A DNA stretch of 64,000 nt from Pirellulales bacterium. GTDB taxonomy: Bacteria; Planctomycetota; Planctomycetia; Pirellulales; Lacipirellulaceae. Location of the stretch: assembly GCA_022841705.1 (NCBI GenBank), contig JALHQZ010000001.1, positions 1,984,001 to 2,048,000 on the forward strand, read 5' to 3'. The notes below the pieces were generated by a model. It did not search any database. It worked only from the letters and a program-made list of their open reading frames with translations, and was not told the DNA's origin. This document shows, in pieces, positions 63,456-64,000 of the stretch (within the stretch, counting starts at the first letter, position 1; each line of letters opens with the position of its first letter). Made by a program: the position numbers and the translations under genes.

Positions 63456-64000
63456 GTGATTAACTGCCTCGAATCCCCTAGCATCGGTATGACGAGTAGC
63501 GAAATCAATTTGCGCGTTGACTCACCGCAATTGGCGGCGCCATGTCTGCAGCGTGGCTTGCGAGTCTTACTCTATTCGCATGACACGATGGGTTTGGGGC
63601 ACCTGCGGCGCAATATGCTGGTCGCGGAAGCACTCGCCGAACCGCCTTGCGGCGCCACTTGCCTCTTGGTCTGCGGCGCCTTGGAGGCCAACTTCTTCCG
63701 CCTGCCTGAACGCGCCGATTGTTTAACGTTGCCGCGCTGGTCAAAAGATGCTGGCGGGCACTACTCGGCCTCTCGCCTCGGACTTAGACAGCATGATCTG
63801 GTGCGATTGCGGAGTGATTCGATCCGCGCGGCAGTGGAAGCATTTGCGCCGGACCTAGTGATTGTTGACAAGGTGCCAGCGGGCGCCTTCGATGAGCTGT
63901 TGCCCACGCTGCAACTACTGCGCGAACAAGGAGCGAGCGTGGTGTTGGGTTTGCGCGATGTTCTCGACGAGCCAACCGTAGTGGCCAAAGAATGGCTCTG
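63456..64000 (+). CDS. Glycosyltransferase (MurG/GT28-like), 3' end beyond window
   Basis: 181 residues are visible and the frame runs off the end. I chose the GTG at 63456 because GGAGAAGAAC precedes it; ATG 63489 has no ribosome site. The nucleotide-sugar glycosyltransferase N-domain begins RVLLYSHDTMGLGHLRRNML, with glycine and histidine of the GT-B donor/acceptor loop, and LVIVDKVPAGAFDELLPTL and SVVLGLRDVLDEP follow. Related proteins are encoded in exopolysaccharide clusters, so an EPS locus may continue to the right. Confidence 0.8.
   Translation, partial: MINCLESPSIGMTSSEINLRVDSPQLAAPCLQRGLRVLLYSHDTMGLGHLRRNMLVAEALAEPPCGATCLLVCGALEANFFRLPERADCLTLPRWSKDAGGHYSASRLGLRQHDLVRLRSDSIRAAVEAFAPDLVIVDKVPAGAFDELLPTLQLLREQGASVVLGLRDVLDEPTVVAKEWL

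Noticed and set aside
1..64000. CRISPR arrays, tRNA or rRNA genes
   Set aside because: No regularly spaced repeats, cloverleaf-like sequences or conserved rRNA segments were seen on reading the window.

Overview
The window looks like chromosomal DNA of a planctomycete, probably of the Pirellulales. The reasons are the gene families: several DUF1559 proteins with a prepilin-type N-terminus, PEP-CTERM plus type I dockerin secreted proteins, two PVC-type proteins that join a soluble-dehydrogenase propeller, HEAT repeats and a c-type heme domain, an ECF sigma factor overlapping a TPR-containing Ser/Thr kinase, and giant secreted proteins whose N-terminus carries an F-x-x-LEPR motif. The DNA is GC-rich throughout, with one AT-rich exception (about 49.8-50.5 kb). 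I see no rRNA, tRNA or CRISPR array.

Layout. 0-7.4 kb is a mixed and partly decayed flank: a gene end, a DUF4432 sugar epimerase-like gene, an integrase-linked remnant, a frameshifted pseudokinase running into a CPBP protease gene, a PEP-CTERM protein, a small acidic protein, a broken cytochrome-type lipoprotein and a blue-copper protein. 7.6-46.5 kb is a catabolic island of about 25 genes in nine apparent transcription units. 46.6-48.5 kb holds a heparinase/alginate-lyase-like gene. 48.7-50.5 kb is an ankyrin gene cut by an IS5-type insertion, followed by an AT-rich lipoprotein gene. 51-58 kb has a dockerin/PEP-CTERM protein, the ECF sigma-kinase pair and a large matrixin-like protein. 58.9-62.8 kb carries two DUF1559 proteins, the second fused in frame behind a complete PEP-CTERM protein. 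The end has a HEAT lipoprotein and the start of a glycosyltransferase gene.

Main result. A 14-bp palindrome, AAGTGNATNCACTT (core TGNATNCA), lies in the upstream region of every transcription unit of the island, including between the divergent GntR/FCD regulator gene (30082-30834) and the eight-gene operon beside it. At five promoters I can also see sigma70-like -35/-10 boxes with the palindrome from the end of the -10 box to about +15, the position expected for a repressor. I infer that this GntR protein is the local repressor of the whole island. Three units (7.6-8.8, 19.4-23.5 and 45.7-46.5 kb) encode secreted proteins sharing one related jelly-roll-like domain, and all three have the operator.

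How the genes may work together (inference). An NAD-dependent epimerase/dehydrogenase, an enolase-superfamily dehydratase and a DapA/NanA-family aldolase form one operon, which is the logic of sugar-acid catabolism. The other units add Gfo/Idh dehydrogenases, a NagA-like deacetylase, a polysaccharide deacetylase, a class III aminotransferase, a TPQ copper amine oxidase, an exported RidA, an MFS transporter resembling sugar-acid/sialate carriers and heme-bearing dehydrogenases. Together with the lyase next door this suggests use of an amino-sugar- and uronate-containing glycan or a derived amino-sugar acid, but the true substrate cannot be read from the sequence.
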